Shown piece by piece: positions 33,608 through 44,046 of a stretch of DNA of 64,000 bases; the stretch's first letter is position 1; each line of letters opens with the position of its first letter. Both the position numbers and the translations under genes were made by a program. Source of the DNA: JAJXWB01 sp046349085 (GTDB taxonomy: Bacteria; Pseudomonadota; Alphaproteobacteria; Rhizobiales; Beijerinckiaceae); NCBI GenBank assembly GCA_046349085.1, contig JAXMDA010000004.1, positions 62,001 through 126,000 on the forward strand. Direction: 5' to 3'. Under the pieces are notes generated by a model. That model did not search any database and was not told where the DNA came from. It saw nothing but the letters and a program-made list of their open reading frames with translations.

Positions 33608-34000
33608 TTGAACAATCCGCAGATCGCCAATGCCGCCGCGCTGCTCGGCCGCATCTTCATGTCCGCCATCTTCATCACCGCCGGCTACGGCAAGATCGGC
33701 GGCTACGCCGGAGCGAGCGCCTATATGGCGAAGATGGGCGTGCCGGGCGCGCTGCTGCCGCTCGTCATCCTCGTCGAGCTCGGCGGCGGCCTGCTTATCC
33801 TCGTCGGCTTCCAGACCCGCGTCGTCGCCTTCCTTCTGGCCGGTTTCTCCCTGCTGTCCGGCCTGCTTTTTCACTACGCGGTCGGCGATGCGCCAAACAT
33901 GATCCAGTTCTGGAAAAACGTGGCGATCGCCGGCGGTTTCCTCGGCATGGTCGCGCATGGCGCCGGGGCATGGTCGCTCGACGGCCGCATGAAGAAATGA
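33608..34000 (+). CDS. DoxX-family membrane protein
   Basis: 130 aa with four transmembrane helices. The N-terminal NNPQIANAAALLGRIFMSAIFITAGYGKI is characteristic of DoxX proteins, which include subunits of thiosulfate:quinone oxidoreductases and many of unknown role. The start is TTG 33608 with a TGGAG site upstream; a frame extends to 33506 but the added 34 residues look non-coding. It ends in a strong hairpin shared with the convergent DUF892 gene. Confidence 0.85.
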   Translation: MNNPQIANAAALLGRIFMSAIFITAGYGKIGGYAGASAYMAKMGVPGALLPLVILVELGGGLLILVGFQTRVVAFLLAGFSLLSGLLFHYAVGDAPNMIQFWKNVAIAGGFLGMVAHGAGAWSLDGRMKK

Positions 34001-34009
34001 CGGAAGCAG

Positions 34010-34039
34010 GGCTGCGGCGGAATTCGACCCGCCGCAGCC
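34010..34039. terminator. Bidirectional hairpin terminator
   Basis: Perfect 11-bp stem (GGCTGCGGCGG with CCGCCGCAGCC) and an eight-base loop, between the convergent DoxX and DUF892 genes. On the plus strand TTCTGCTC follows, a weak T-tract, so it is intrinsic-like. Confidence 0.6.
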
Positions 34040-34045
34040 TTCTGC

Positions 34046-34537
34046 TCAGGCGGCCATCTTGTTGACAGATGTGGTGGCGAGCTTCGTCAGGAGTTCGTCG
34101 GCCTTGTGTTCCTCCTGAAGATTGGCGTCGAGCAGCTTGGCCGCCTCGGGCATCTTCAGAAGCGTCGCCCAGGTCTTGAGCGTGCCGTATCGGGCGATCT
34201 CGTAGTGCTCGACCGCATTGCCCGCTGAGATGAGCCCGGCATCGAGCGCGGGCGATTCTGAAAACTCCTCGATGATTTCCTCGCCCTCTTCGAGCAGCCC
34301 CTGAATCGCCTCGCAGGTCTTGCCCTGCGCGCGTTTGCCGAAAATCTCGAACACCTGCTGCAGCCGGTCGATCTGACCGTGCGTTTCCACCAAATGATTC
34401 TCGAAGGCGGTGCGAAGCTCGTCCGAACCGGCGGCTTTCGCCATCTTCGGCAGCGCTTTCACGATCTGCCGCTCCGCGTAGTAGATGTCCTTGAGCGTTT
34501 CGAGAAAGAGATCCTCGAGCATCTTCTGTTTTGGCAT
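34046..34537 (-). CDS. YciE-like DUF892 ferritin-fold protein
   Basis: 163 aa four-helix bundle. The family start is LEDLFLETLKDIYYAERQIVKALPKMAKAAGS, then FENHLVETHGQIDRLQQVFEIFGK with acidic and His residues that can bind a di-iron centre. Related to YciE/YciF proteins, often associated with stress. It ends with a conserved Lys/Ala segment. Convergent with DoxX. Function unproven. Confidence 0.88.
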   Translation of the reverse strand: MPKQKMLEDLFLETLKDIYYAERQIVKALPKMAKAAGSDELRTAFENHLVETHGQIDRLQQVFEIFGKRAQGKTCEAIQGLLEEGEEIIEEFSESPALDAGLISAGNAVEHYEIARYGTLKTWATLLKMPEAAKLLDANLQEEHKADELLTKLATTSVNKMAA

Positions 34538-34606
34538 GGGCTTGCTCCGTTTTCGATTGCTCAGGCGGAACGCGCGCCATCGAAACGGGTTGCCGGCGGC
34601 GCGAAA

Positions 34607-35213
34607 TTATTCGGCGCCGCGAGAGCCCCGGAATTGCAGCGCTTCCGGCGTATCGACATCGAACGCGGCGCCCAGGTCGTCGACCGCAATTTCTACGACG
34701 CGCGCGCCTTCGCGCATCAGCAGCTTGCGCGCGCCTTCGTCGCCGTCGAGCCGCATCGCCGGAGCGAACAGCCTGCGCGAAAGCAGAACCGGATTGCCCC
34801 GTCGGCCGTCGACCAGCGGCGCAACGGCGTCGACGCCCGGATCGGAGGCAAAGGCTGCGATGAGACTGCGCGCGAGGTCCGCCGTCACGCGCGGCATGTC
34901 GGCGAGAAAGATCAGCGCGCCCTCGCAGGAGGGAGACAGAGCCGCGAGCCCAGCCTTCACCGAGGAGGCGATGCCGCGCGCATAGTCCGGATTGCGCGCT
35001 TCCACGAAGTCGAGTCCTGCGAGCGCATCCATCACCTGTTCGCGCGCATGGCCCGTGACCACGACGACAGGCTTTGCTCCGGACCCGATGGCCGCCTCGA
35101 CGGAGCGGCGAACCAGCGGCGCGCCGTCGAATTGCGCGACGAGCTTGGTTGCGCCTTCCGCGCCGCCGGAAAAGCGCGTGGAGCGGCCGGCCGCAAGCAC
35201 GATCGCCGCGACC

Positions 35214-35221
<8 letters not shown>
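34607..35221 (-). CDS. MocA-like molybdopterin cytidylyltransferase (NTP transferase)
   Basis: 204 aa. The nucleotide-binding loop is VLAAGRSTRFSGG (residues 8-20) and the core includes FLADMPRVTADLA. It belongs to the MobA/MocA nucleotidyltransferase family, which attaches CMP (or GMP) to molybdopterin for molybdenum hydroxylases. It overlaps the upstream molybdopterin-binding gene by eight bases. In many alphaproteobacteria these two are a single fused protein. It lies at the end of the cox-type maturation cluster. Confidence 0.87.
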
Positions 35222-36238
<1,017 letters not shown>

Positions 36239-36242
<4 letters not shown>

Positions 36243-36946
36243 GCCGCCTTCTCTTTCTCGGCGCGCAGCGGCTTCTTGCGCAAGGAGAGCACGATTTCGG
36301 CAAGCACCGATACGGCGATTTCCGAGGGGCTTACGGCGCCGATGTCGAGTCCGATCGGCGCGTGAATGCGCCCGATCTGCTCGCTCGAAAACCCTGCCGC
36401 CGTCAGCCGTTCCACCCTTTTGGCGTGTGTCTTCTTCGATCCCAGCGCGCCGATGTAGAAGCAGTTCGCGGCGAGCGCGAGCTTCAACGCGGGATCGTCG
36501 ATCTTCGGGTCATGCGTCAGCGCGGCAATGCCTGTGTAAGCGTCGAGGCCGATCTCGGGCAGGACCTTGTCCGGCCATTCCGCGATCACGCGCACATTGG
36601 GAAAGCGTTCTTCGCTCGCGAAAGCCGTGCGCGGATCGACGATGGCGACGTCGAAATCGACGAGCCGCGCCATTTCCGCAAGCGCCTGGCTGACATGCAC
36701 GGCCCCGATCACTACGAGCCGCGCGGGCGGCGCCTGCACGGTGAGGAAGTAGCTCTTGCCGTCGATATCGACCGTGGCGCTCTTGCCCATACGCAACTGC
36801 CGGTCGAGCGCCTCGGCCAGCGGATCGGCGGCAATGTCAGCGGCGCGCACGAGCCGCTGCGCGCCATCGGCGAGATCGGTCACGAGTACGGCCGCGCGGC
36901 GCGCGCGCCGCTCCTCGTTGAGCGCCTGGAGAATGTCGAGCTTCAT
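36239..36946 (-). CDS. XdhC family protein, Rossmann (C-terminal) part
   Basis: 235 aa. It contains the XdhC/CoxF nucleotide-binding fold: the LVVIGAVHVSQALAEMARLVDFDVAIVDPR segment and the DIGAVSPSEIAVSVLAEIV tail. XdhC binds molybdenum cofactor and helps sulfurate and insert it into xanthine dehydrogenase or CO dehydrogenase. Its N-terminal partner domain is the separate gene upstream, whose stop directly abuts this start (TGAATG). Confidence 0.85.
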
Positions 36947-37270
36947 TCAGTCGATCCTCTCGACATAGACCCGGATGCGGCCGCCGCAGGACAAGCCCAC
37001 GCGCCACGCCGTTTCATCAGCCACGCCGTATTCGAGCGTGCGCGCCTTGCCGTCGGCGATCACGTCCTGCGCCTCGGTCACGACGTCGCCCTCGACGCAG
37101 CCGCCCGACACGGAGCCGAGAAAGCGGCCCTCCTCGTCGATCACGAGATGGCTGCCGACGGGTCGCGGCGCCGAGCCCCAAGTCTCAACGACGGTCGCGA
37201 TCGCGACGCCGCGTCCCGCGCGCCTCCAGCTTTCGGCCTGCGAGAGAATGTCCTCTTCGGTTGCGAGCAT
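36947..37270 (-). CDS. XdhC/CoxI family protein, N-terminal domain
   Basis: 107 aa. It has the XdhC_CoxI signature: VAIATVVETWGSAPRPVGSHLVIDEEGRFLGSVSGGCVEGDVV. Ordinary XdhC proteins are about 280-330 aa; here this domain and the Rossmann domain are in two genes. Stop (36947-36949) directly abuts the next start. Upstream (to 37413) is a pair of REP-type repeats separating this unit from coxE. Confidence 0.87.
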   Translation of the reverse strand: MLATEEDILSQAESWRRAGRGVAIATVVETWGSAPRPVGSHLVIDEEGRFLGSVSGGCVEGDVVTEAQDVIADGKARTLEYGVADETAWRVGLSCGGRIRVYVERID

Positions 37271-37296
37271 GACGAACTCCCCTGCTACGCCCTTCG

Positions 37297-37402
37297 CGCT
37301 TCGAGACGCCTGCTGCGCAGGCTCCTCAGCGTGAAGGGCCCTTTGACGCCACGGCCCTCATCCTGAGGAGCGATGCAAAGCATCGCGTCTCGAAGGATGA
37401 CC
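37297..37402. repeat. REP-type palindromic repeat pair (BIME-like), class 1
   Basis: Two inverted copies, each an imperfect palindrome: 37297-37338 (TTCGAGACGCC, then GCTCCTCAGC) and 37355-37402 (CATCCTGAGGAGC, then GTCTCGAAGGATG). It fills the gap between the XdhC-N and coxE genes. The same unit recurs at 39.9, 45.0 and 46.5 kb. Confidence 0.85.
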
Positions 37403-37413
37403 ACGCCAGCATA

Positions 37414-38655
37414 TCACGCCGCCCTCAGCCACTTGCGCGGATCGGACGCCGTCGAACCTTTCTCCTGCGCCAGCGCCGCGACGAGATCGGCCATCGACTG
37501 CAGATTATGGATCGGCCGGAATTCGTCGACATGCGGCAACATGGCGCGGACCCCCGAGGCCTTCGCCTGAAATTCCGAATAGCGCAGCAACGGATTGACC
37601 CAGATCAGACGCCGGCACGACTTGTGCAGGCGCTCCATCTCCGCGCTCAACTGGTCGAGGCGATCGCGTTCGAGACCGTCGGTGAACAGCACGCAGATCG
37701 CGCCCTGCCCCAGCACGCGCCGCGACCATTCGCGATTGAAGGCGTGCAGCGATGCGCCGATGCGCGTGCCGCCAGACCAATCCTTCACGCCAGCCGAGCA
37801 CTCGGCCAGCGCCTCGTCGACATCCTTCTGCTTCAGCGCGCGCGTGACGTTCGTCAGCCGCGTCCCGAACAGGAACGTGTGCACACGCCGGCGCTGGTCG
37901 GTCAGTTGATGCAGGAAGTGCAGGAAGATGCGCGTGTAGTCGCTCATCGACCCCGAGATGTCGCAGATCGCCACGATCGGCGCATAGCGCTCGGCATGCG
38001 CGCGAAAAGCCAGTTCGATTGCGCCGCCAGCCCGCAGCGACTTGCGGAACGTGCCGCGCGGATCGATACGCCCGGCGTGCGGATCCGGTTTCCAGCGGCG
38101 CAGCCGCATTTTTTCGGACGGCATCCGCAGGCGTGCAATGGCTGCCCGCGCCACGGCAATCTCGTTCGCGCTCATCTGCGCGAAATCCTTGGTCTGCAGC
38201 ACTTCGGCGGCAGACATGGTGAAGCGCGCGTCCACTTCCACCTGCTCGCGCGGCTTCTCCTGCGGCTTGTGCTTGTAGAGCGCGTCCGCCACGCGCGCGG
38301 CGCCTGCGTCCGGCTTCTTCGGCTCGGAATGGTCCTTCGCCTGCGGCGACATCAGCGCGATCATCTTCTCGATGAACCCGCGCTTGCGCCAGAAGATCGA
38401 AAAGGCCTGATCGAAGATGATCGTATGCTCGTGTTTCTTCACGAAGACGGCGTGCAGCGTGGCGTAGAAATCCTGCTTCGTGCCGATGCCCGCCGCTTCC
38501 ACCGCCACGATCGCGTCGATGACGCTGCGCGGCCCGACCGGCAGGCCTGCGTCGCGCAAGGCGCGCGCGAAATACAGGATGTTCTCGGCGAGCTTGCCGG
38601 ACGCCGCCGGCGCGGTCGCGGCGAAGGGGTTGGAGGATCGATCGGACTTATGCAC
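37414..38655 (-). CDS. coxE: CoxE-like VWA-domain protein
   Basis: 413 aa. A helical N-terminal half (1-225) is followed by a von Willebrand A domain with a metal site DISGS (D232-S236), as in the CoxE family. With the MoxR-type ATPase CoxD it works in maturation of CO-dehydrogenase-like molybdenum enzymes, as known in Oligotropha (Afipia) carboxidovorans. Downstream of coxD by 66 nt, with a palindrome in the gap. Neither coxMSL structural genes nor a related oxidase are present in the window. Confidence 0.88.
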   Translation of the reverse strand: MHKSDRSSNPFAATAPAASGKLAENILYFARALRDAGLPVGPRSVIDAIVAVEAAGIGTKQDFYATLHAVFVKKHEHTIIFDQAFSIFWRKRGFIEKMIALMSPQAKDHSEPKKPDAGAARVADALYKHKPQEKPREQVEVDARFTMSAAEVLQTKDFAQMSANEIAVARAAIARLRMPSEKMRLRRWKPDPHAGRIDPRGTFRKSLRAGGAIELAFRAHAERYAPIVAICDISGSMSDYTRIFLHFLHQLTDQRRRVHTFLFGTRLTNVTRALKQKDVDEALAECSAGVKDWSGGTRIGASLHAFNREWSRRVLGQGAICVLFTDGLERDRLDQLSAEMERLHKSCRRLIWVNPLLRYSEFQAKASGVRAMLPHVDEFRPIHNLQSMADLVAALAQEKGSTASDPRKWLRAA

Positions 38656-38675
38656 GTCGCTTTCCGATTGCTCTC

Positions 38676-38700
38676 CCCTCTCCCGCGGAGCGGGAGAGGG
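38676..38700. repeat. Short palindrome in the coxD-coxE gap
   Basis: CCCTCTCCCGC and GCGGGAGAGGG form an 11-bp perfect stem with a GGA loop. No T-tract follows. The sequence is of a common short intergenic palindrome type in Hyphomicrobiales; a repeat rather than a terminator. Confidence 0.65.
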
Positions 38701-38721
38701 AAAGGGAGGGGACCCGGCGGG

Positions 38722-39660
<939 letters not shown>

Positions 39661-39962
39661 GATCTGGTCTGCTCCCAAAGCGAGCCTGGCGCTCGTCGAT
39701 TGTTTCGCGCACAGGCGCGCGTGTCGAATATAGCGCCTCGCGCGGCCGGCGGCAGGGCGCCAAAGTACAGTACGGCTGCGGCGAATGGGCGCCATGCGCT
39801 AAAACGCGCCCTTGCGGCCAGCAATTCGCACGCTAGTCTGCGCGGCGTCGGAGCGTGCTGGAAACTCGCCGTCCTTCGCCCTGAGGAGCCGCGCAGCGGC
39901 TCCTCAGGATGAGGGCCGAAATTTCCGCAGAGGCTCTGAAACCGATGCGCGGGGAGCTGACC
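39661..39962 (+). other. 302-nt divergent intergenic region
   Basis: Between coxD (minus) and the enol-lactonase-like gene (plus). It holds one REP-type palindrome (39880-39908) and otherwise no recognised element; both promoters should lie here but no convincing boxes were identified. Confidence 0.5.
39880..39908. repeat. REP-type palindrome, class 1 (single copy)
   Basis: CCTGAGGAGCCGC and GCGGCTCCTCAGG, a perfect 13-bp stem with a GCA loop, flanked by CTTCGC and ATGAGGGC. It matches the GAGGAGC / GCTCCTC cores of the class 1 units. It ends 54 nt before the enol-lactonase-like start. Confidence 0.85.
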
Positions 39963-41051
39963 ATGGCCGAAATGAAGATTGGCGCGGAAACCTTCAATAT
40001 CGAAGTCGAGGGCCCGGAAAACGCGCCGGTCCTGATGATCTCCAATTCGCTGGGTTCGAACCTGCACATGTGGGACGACCAGATTCCAGCGCTGACAAAG
40101 CATTTTCGCGTCGTGCGCTACGATTCGCGCGGGCACGGCAAGAGTGCGGCGCCGGCCGGTCCCTACTCGCTCGAGCAGCTCGGCAAGGACGCGCTCGCCA
40201 TTCTGGACGCGCTCGGCGTCAAGAAGGCGCACTGGATGGGCCTCTCCAAGGGCGGCGCCGTCGGCCAGTGGCTGCTGCTCAACGCCCCCGACCGCATCGA
40301 GCGGGCCGTGCTCGCCAATACGGCGGCGCAATTCGGCTCGGCCGACACCTGGAACGACCGGCTGCGCATCGTGCGCGAACAGGGCATGGCCGGTCTCGTG
40401 CAGGCCGTCATCGACCGCTGGTTCACCAAGGAATTCCAGGCCAAGGCGCCTGAAACCATCGCCCGCATCAAGGCGGCCTTCGAGATGACGCCGGCCGAAG
40501 GCTATGCCGCCTGCATGGCGGCGCTGCGCGATCTCGACCTGCGCGACGCGCTGCGCAACATCCGCAATCAGGTGCTGGTCATCATCGGCAAGAGCGATCC
40601 AGCCACCCCGCCGGAAGCCGGCAAGGCGATCGCCGACGCCATTCCCGGCGCGCGGCTGGTCGAGCTGGACGCGGCGCATCTGTCCAACATCGAGGCCGCC
40701 GACGCCTTCAACAAGGCGGTGGTGGATTTCCTTACCGCGCCCGCAAAGCCCGCAAGGCCGAAAAGCTTCCCGCGGCGCAAGCAGGCGGCCAAGAAACCCG
40801 TGAAGAAGGCGGCCAAGGCCCGCCCCGCCGCGCGCGCCGCCAAGAAGGCGGCAAGGAAGTCAGCGAAAAAGGCTTCGAAGACGACGAAGAAGGCGGCCAC
40901 GAAGGGCGCGAAGAAAGCGGCCAGGAAGGCCGCGCCGAAGACGGCGGCGAAGAAGGCCGTGAAGAAAGCGGCCAGGAAGACTGCAAAGAAAACGGCCAGA
41001 AAGACCGTGCGGAAGGCGGCGAAGAAGGGCGCGAAAAAATCGAGGAAATAG
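39963..41051 (+). CDS. PcaD-like alpha/beta hydrolase with a histone-H1-like Lys/Ala-rich tail
   Basis: 362 aa from ATG 39963. Residues 1-260 are a complete 3-oxoadipate enol-lactonase-type hydrolase: nucleophile GLSKGG (Ser95), Asp212 in SDPATPP and His239 in AAHLSN. Residues 261-362 are almost pure Lys, Ala, Arg and Thr (short AKKA/ARKAA units), like bacterial histone H1-like or AlgP proteins. The hydrolase would open an enol-lactone in beta-ketoadipate-type pathways; the tail suggests nucleic-acid or polyanion binding. No stop codon separates the two parts. No catabolic cluster is adjacent. Confidence 0.85.
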   Translation: MAEMKIGAETFNIEVEGPENAPVLMISNSLGSNLHMWDDQIPALTKHFRVVRYDSRGHGKSAAPAGPYSLEQLGKDALAILDALGVKKAHWMGLSKGGAVGQWLLLNAPDRIERAVLANTAAQFGSADTWNDRLRIVREQGMAGLVQAVIDRWFTKEFQAKAPETIARIKAAFEMTPAEGYAACMAALRDLDLRDALRNIRNQVLVIIGKSDPATPPEAGKAIADAIPGARLVELDAAHLSNIEAADAFNKAVVDFLTAPAKPARPKSFPRRKQAAKKPVKKAAKARPAARAAKKAARKSAKKASKTTKKAATKGAKKAARKAAPKTAAKKAVKKAARKTAKKTARKTVRKAAKKGAKKSRK

Positions 41052-41061
41052 CCGGCGTTGC

Positions 41062-41082
41062 GGAGGGCGGCCGCCGCCCTCC
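41062..41082. terminator. Possible hairpin terminator
   Basis: GGAGGGCGG and CCGCCCTCC, a perfect 9-bp stem with a CCG loop, between the convergent hydrolase and binding-protein genes. No T-tract, so weak as an intrinsic terminator. Confidence 0.4.
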
Positions 41083-41146
41083 GGACCGGCGTTCAAGGCA
41101 TGGCGAAGCGCCCCGCGCCGGACGCGGAGCGCGCAGAAGCCTCAAA

Positions 41147-42364
41147 TCAGGCCTTCACGAACGGGCAGCCGCCCGCCGCCAGCGGCCGCCAGGCGTCTTC
41201 CGGCTTCACCGTGCTCAGCACCCGGAAATAGTCCCAGTCGCCCTTGGATTCCGCGACCGTCTTGGTCTGCAGCAGGTACATCGGATGGATGTGGCGGCCG
41301 TCGATGCGGATTTCGCCCTTGCCGAACAAGGGATCGTCGGTCGGGATCGCCTTCATCGCGTCGACGAGCTTGATTCCGTCGGCTGCGCTCTTGGTCTGCG
41401 CCATCGCCTTCAGGAGGTGCGCGGTCGCCGCATACATGCCCGCGTGCATGTCGTTGGGCATGTGCTTGTTGGGATGCAGCGGCTGGAAGCGCCTGGCGAA
41501 GGCGCGCGTGCCGTCGTTCTGGTCCCAGTAGAAGCCGGTGCAGATCTTCACGTTCTCCACCGCCGCCAGCCCGAGCGCCGGCAGGTTGGTGACGTTGAGG
41601 ATGAGCGCGGCCATCTTCTGCTTCTTGCCGAGGCCGAATTCGGCCGCCTGCTTCAGCGAATTGTTGAGGTCGCCGCCGGCGTTGGCGAAGCCGATCACGT
41701 CCGCGCCCGAGGATTGCGCCTGCACGATGAAGGAAGAGAAATCCGACGTGTTCAGCGGATGGCGCGCCGCGCCGAGCACCTCGCCGCCGGCCGCCTTCAC
41801 CGCATCGGCGCAATTCTGCTCGAGGTCCTTGCCGAAGGCGTAGTCGGTGGTGATGAAGAACCACTTCTTGCCGCCGTCCTTGGTCACGGCGTTGCCGAGC
41901 GCATGTCCCAGCGAATAGGTGTCGTAGGTCCAGTGGACGAAATTCTTCGAGCACTGCGCGCCGGTCATCACCGAAGCGCCGGCGCCCGAGCCGATCACCG
42001 CCTTGTTCTTTTCGTTGGCGACCGCCAGCACGGCGAGCGCGACCGCCGAATTCGGCAGGTCCATCACCACGTCGACGCCGTCGGTGTCGAACCACTTGCG
42101 CGCGATGCCGGCGCCGACGTCCGGCTTGTTCTGGTGGTCGGCGATGACGATCTCGACGGGCACGCCGAGCTTGGCCGACCAGTCGGCAACCGCCAGTTCG
42201 GCGGCGATCTTCGAGCCGACGCCCTGATAATCGGAATAGACGCTCGACAGGTCGTTCAGAATGCCGATCTTCAGCGGCTTGCCCTGCGCCGCCAGCCGTG
42301 ACGGCGCCAGCGACGCCGCCGCGCCGAACGCCGCGCCCGCGCTCAGGAATTGTCTGCGATCCAT
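41147..42364 (-). CDS. ABC-transporter substrate-binding protein (branched-chain amino acid/amide type), Tat-type signal
   Basis: 405 aa. The N-terminus MDRRQFLSAGAAFG is a Tat-type (RRxFL) signal ending near AAQG. The Peripla_BP_6 fold is clear (KIGILNDLSSVYSDYQGVG, then GVDVVMDLPNSAVALAVL). It is a close paralogue of the next gene (both end in AWRPLxxGGCPxxKA). It may bind amides, urea or amino acids for the liv-type system. It lies 117 nt downstream of its paralogue, on the minus strand. Confidence 0.92.
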   Translation of the reverse strand: MDRRQFLSAGAAFGAAASLAPSRLAAQGKPLKIGILNDLSSVYSDYQGVGSKIAAELAVADWSAKLGVPVEIVIADHQNKPDVGAGIARKWFDTDGVDVVMDLPNSAVALAVLAVANEKNKAVIGSGAGASVMTGAQCSKNFVHWTYDTYSLGHALGNAVTKDGGKKWFFITTDYAFGKDLEQNCADAVKAAGGEVLGAARHPLNTSDFSSFIVQAQSSGADVIGFANAGGDLNNSLKQAAEFGLGKKQKMAALILNVTNLPALGLAAVENVKICTGFYWDQNDGTRAFARRFQPLHPNKHMPNDMHAGMYAATAHLLKAMAQTKSAADGIKLVDAMKAIPTDDPLFGKGEIRIDGRHIHPMYLLQTKTVAESKGDWDYFRVLSTVKPEDAWRPLAAGGCPFVKA

Positions 42365-42481
42365 GCCTTCCTCCCTCTACCCATGCCGAGGCTTCGCGCC
42401 TGCTGACGCGAAGCCTAGCACCGGCGCGGCGGCAGGCAATCGGCTTGTTGTGGCCGGCGGACGACTCCGCCGGCCGGATCG

Positions 42482-43696
42482 TCAGGCCTTGATGTAGGGG
42501 CAGCCGCCCTTGTCGAGCGGACGCCAGGCGTCTTCCGGCTTCACCACGCCCGTCTGCTTGAACCAGTCCCAATCGCCCTTGGATTCGGCCGGCGTCTTGG
42601 TGGAAAGCAGATACATCGTGTGGATGTGGCGGCCGTCGGCGCGGATCGAGCCCTTGCCGAACAAGGGATCGTCGGTCGGAATGGCCTTCATCGCGTCGAT
42701 CAGCTTGACGCCGTCGGCGCCGCTCTTGGTCTGCGCCAGCGCCTTCATCAGGTGCAGCGTCGAGGCGTACATGCCCGCGTGCATGTCGTTGGGCTTGGCC
42801 TTCTGCGGATGGGCCGCCTGATAGCGGGAGGCGAAGGCGCGCGTGCCCTCGTTCTGGTCCCAGTAGAAGCCCTTGCAGACCGTGACGTTCTGCACGGCGG
42901 CGAGCCCCAGCGAGGGAAGGTTGGTGACGTCGAGGATGAGCGCGGCGAATTTCTGCTTCTTCAAGCCGAACTCGGCCGCCTGCTTCAGCGACTGGATAAG
43001 ATCGCCGCCGGCGTTGGCGAAGCCGATCACTTCCGCGCCGGAGGCCTGCGCCTGCAGCAGGAAGGAGGAGAAGTCCGCCGTATTGACCGGATGGCGCGCG
43101 GCGCCGAGCACCTTGCCGCCGGAGGCGATCACCGCATTGGCGCAATTCTGCTCGAGATCCTTGCCGAAGGCGTAGTCGGCGGTGACGAAATACCAGCTCT
43201 TGGCGCCCTCGCCGGTCAGCGCCTTGCCGAGCGAATTGCCGAGAACGTAGGTGTCGTAGGTCCAGTGCACGAAATTCTTCGAGCACATCGGGCCGGTCAG
43301 CACCGAGGAGCCGGCGCCCGAGCCGATCACCGCCTTGTTCTTCTCGTTGGCGACCGCCAGCACGGCCAGCGCCACCGCCGAATTCGGCAGGTCCATGATG
43401 ACGTCGACGCCCTCGGTGTCGAACCATTTGCGCGCGATGCCGGCGCCGATGTCGGGCTTGTTCTGGTGGTCGGCAATGATCGTCTCGACCTGCACGCCGA
43501 GCTTGGCGGCCCAGTCCGAGATCGCCATGTCGGCGGCGATCTTCGAGCCGAGGCCCTGGTCGCCCGAATAGGGGCCGGACAGGTCGTTCATGATGCCGAT
43601 CTTCAGCGGCTTGCCCTGCGCCGCCAGGCGCGCGGGCGAAAAGGCGGTTGCGGCCGTCAGCGCGGCGCCGCCGGCGATAAAGTGTCTGCGGTCCAT
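42482..43696 (-). CDS. ABC-transporter substrate-binding protein, paralogue of the 41.1-kb gene
   Basis: 404 aa from ATG 43696. Tat-type signal MDRRHFIAGGAAL; then the Peripla_BP_6 fold with ISDLSGPYSGDQGLGSK-like N-terminus (here NDLSGPYSGDQGLGSK). Same overall pattern as its neighbour (VMDLPNSAVALAVLAVANEKNKAVIGSGAG). It runs divergently from livH with a 350-nt gap, so probably shares regulation with the liv operon. A GGGAGGATCC site precedes the start. Confidence 0.92.
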   Translation of the reverse strand: MDRRHFIAGGAALTAATAFSPARLAAQGKPLKIGIMNDLSGPYSGDQGLGSKIAADMAISDWAAKLGVQVETIIADHQNKPDIGAGIARKWFDTEGVDVIMDLPNSAVALAVLAVANEKNKAVIGSGAGSSVLTGPMCSKNFVHWTYDTYVLGNSLGKALTGEGAKSWYFVTADYAFGKDLEQNCANAVIASGGKVLGAARHPVNTADFSSFLLQAQASGAEVIGFANAGGDLIQSLKQAAEFGLKKQKFAALILDVTNLPSLGLAAVQNVTVCKGFYWDQNEGTRAFASRYQAAHPQKAKPNDMHAGMYASTLHLMKALAQTKSGADGVKLIDAMKAIPTDDPLFGKGSIRADGRHIHTMYLLSTKTPAESKGDWDWFKQTGVVKPEDAWRPLDKGGCPYIKA

Positions 43697-44046
43697 GGGA
43701 TCCTCCCTCGGCTTCGATGCATCGTCGATGTTTTCCGGACAGGCCCGCCATCCGTCGCGCGACGCGCGGTTTCGCGCGCGCCTTCCCCCGCCGGCCTCGC
43801 GGCCAGCGGCGAAATCCGCATGACAGGACGACTTAGCGTTCCTCCGGTTCGGTCTTTGCGCCGAATAGGTATGTATCATAACATTTATCGGAACGGACGC
43901 AACCGCTTTCCGCGCGCGGTCCGATTTCGCCCCGAAAACCAAAGGCTGATTTGCCGCCCGGCGGGACGCTTGCTAGCGTGGGCGCCGGGCAGCCTCGCGG
44001 CGATTCCGCCCCTGATTCACGGCGCAACGAGGGACAGAACCGCGGC
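43697..44046 (+). other. 350-nt divergent region between the binding protein and livH
   Basis: Contains an AT-rich patch (43862-43890, with GTATCATAACATT) that stands out in the GC-rich surroundings and is a likely promoter area for one or both genes. No clear -35/-10 pair or operator was identified, and no ORF is convincing. Confidence 0.45.

Noticed and set aside
40750..41051. Lys/Ala-rich region considered as a separate histone H1-like gene
   Set aside because: No start codon with ribosome site at the junction and the frame is continuous with the hydrolase, so a fusion is the simplest reading.
41147..43751. 869-codon minus-strand frame covering both Tat-type binding proteins
   Set aside because: Out of frame with both real proteins; low-complexity Arg/Gly-rich shadow.
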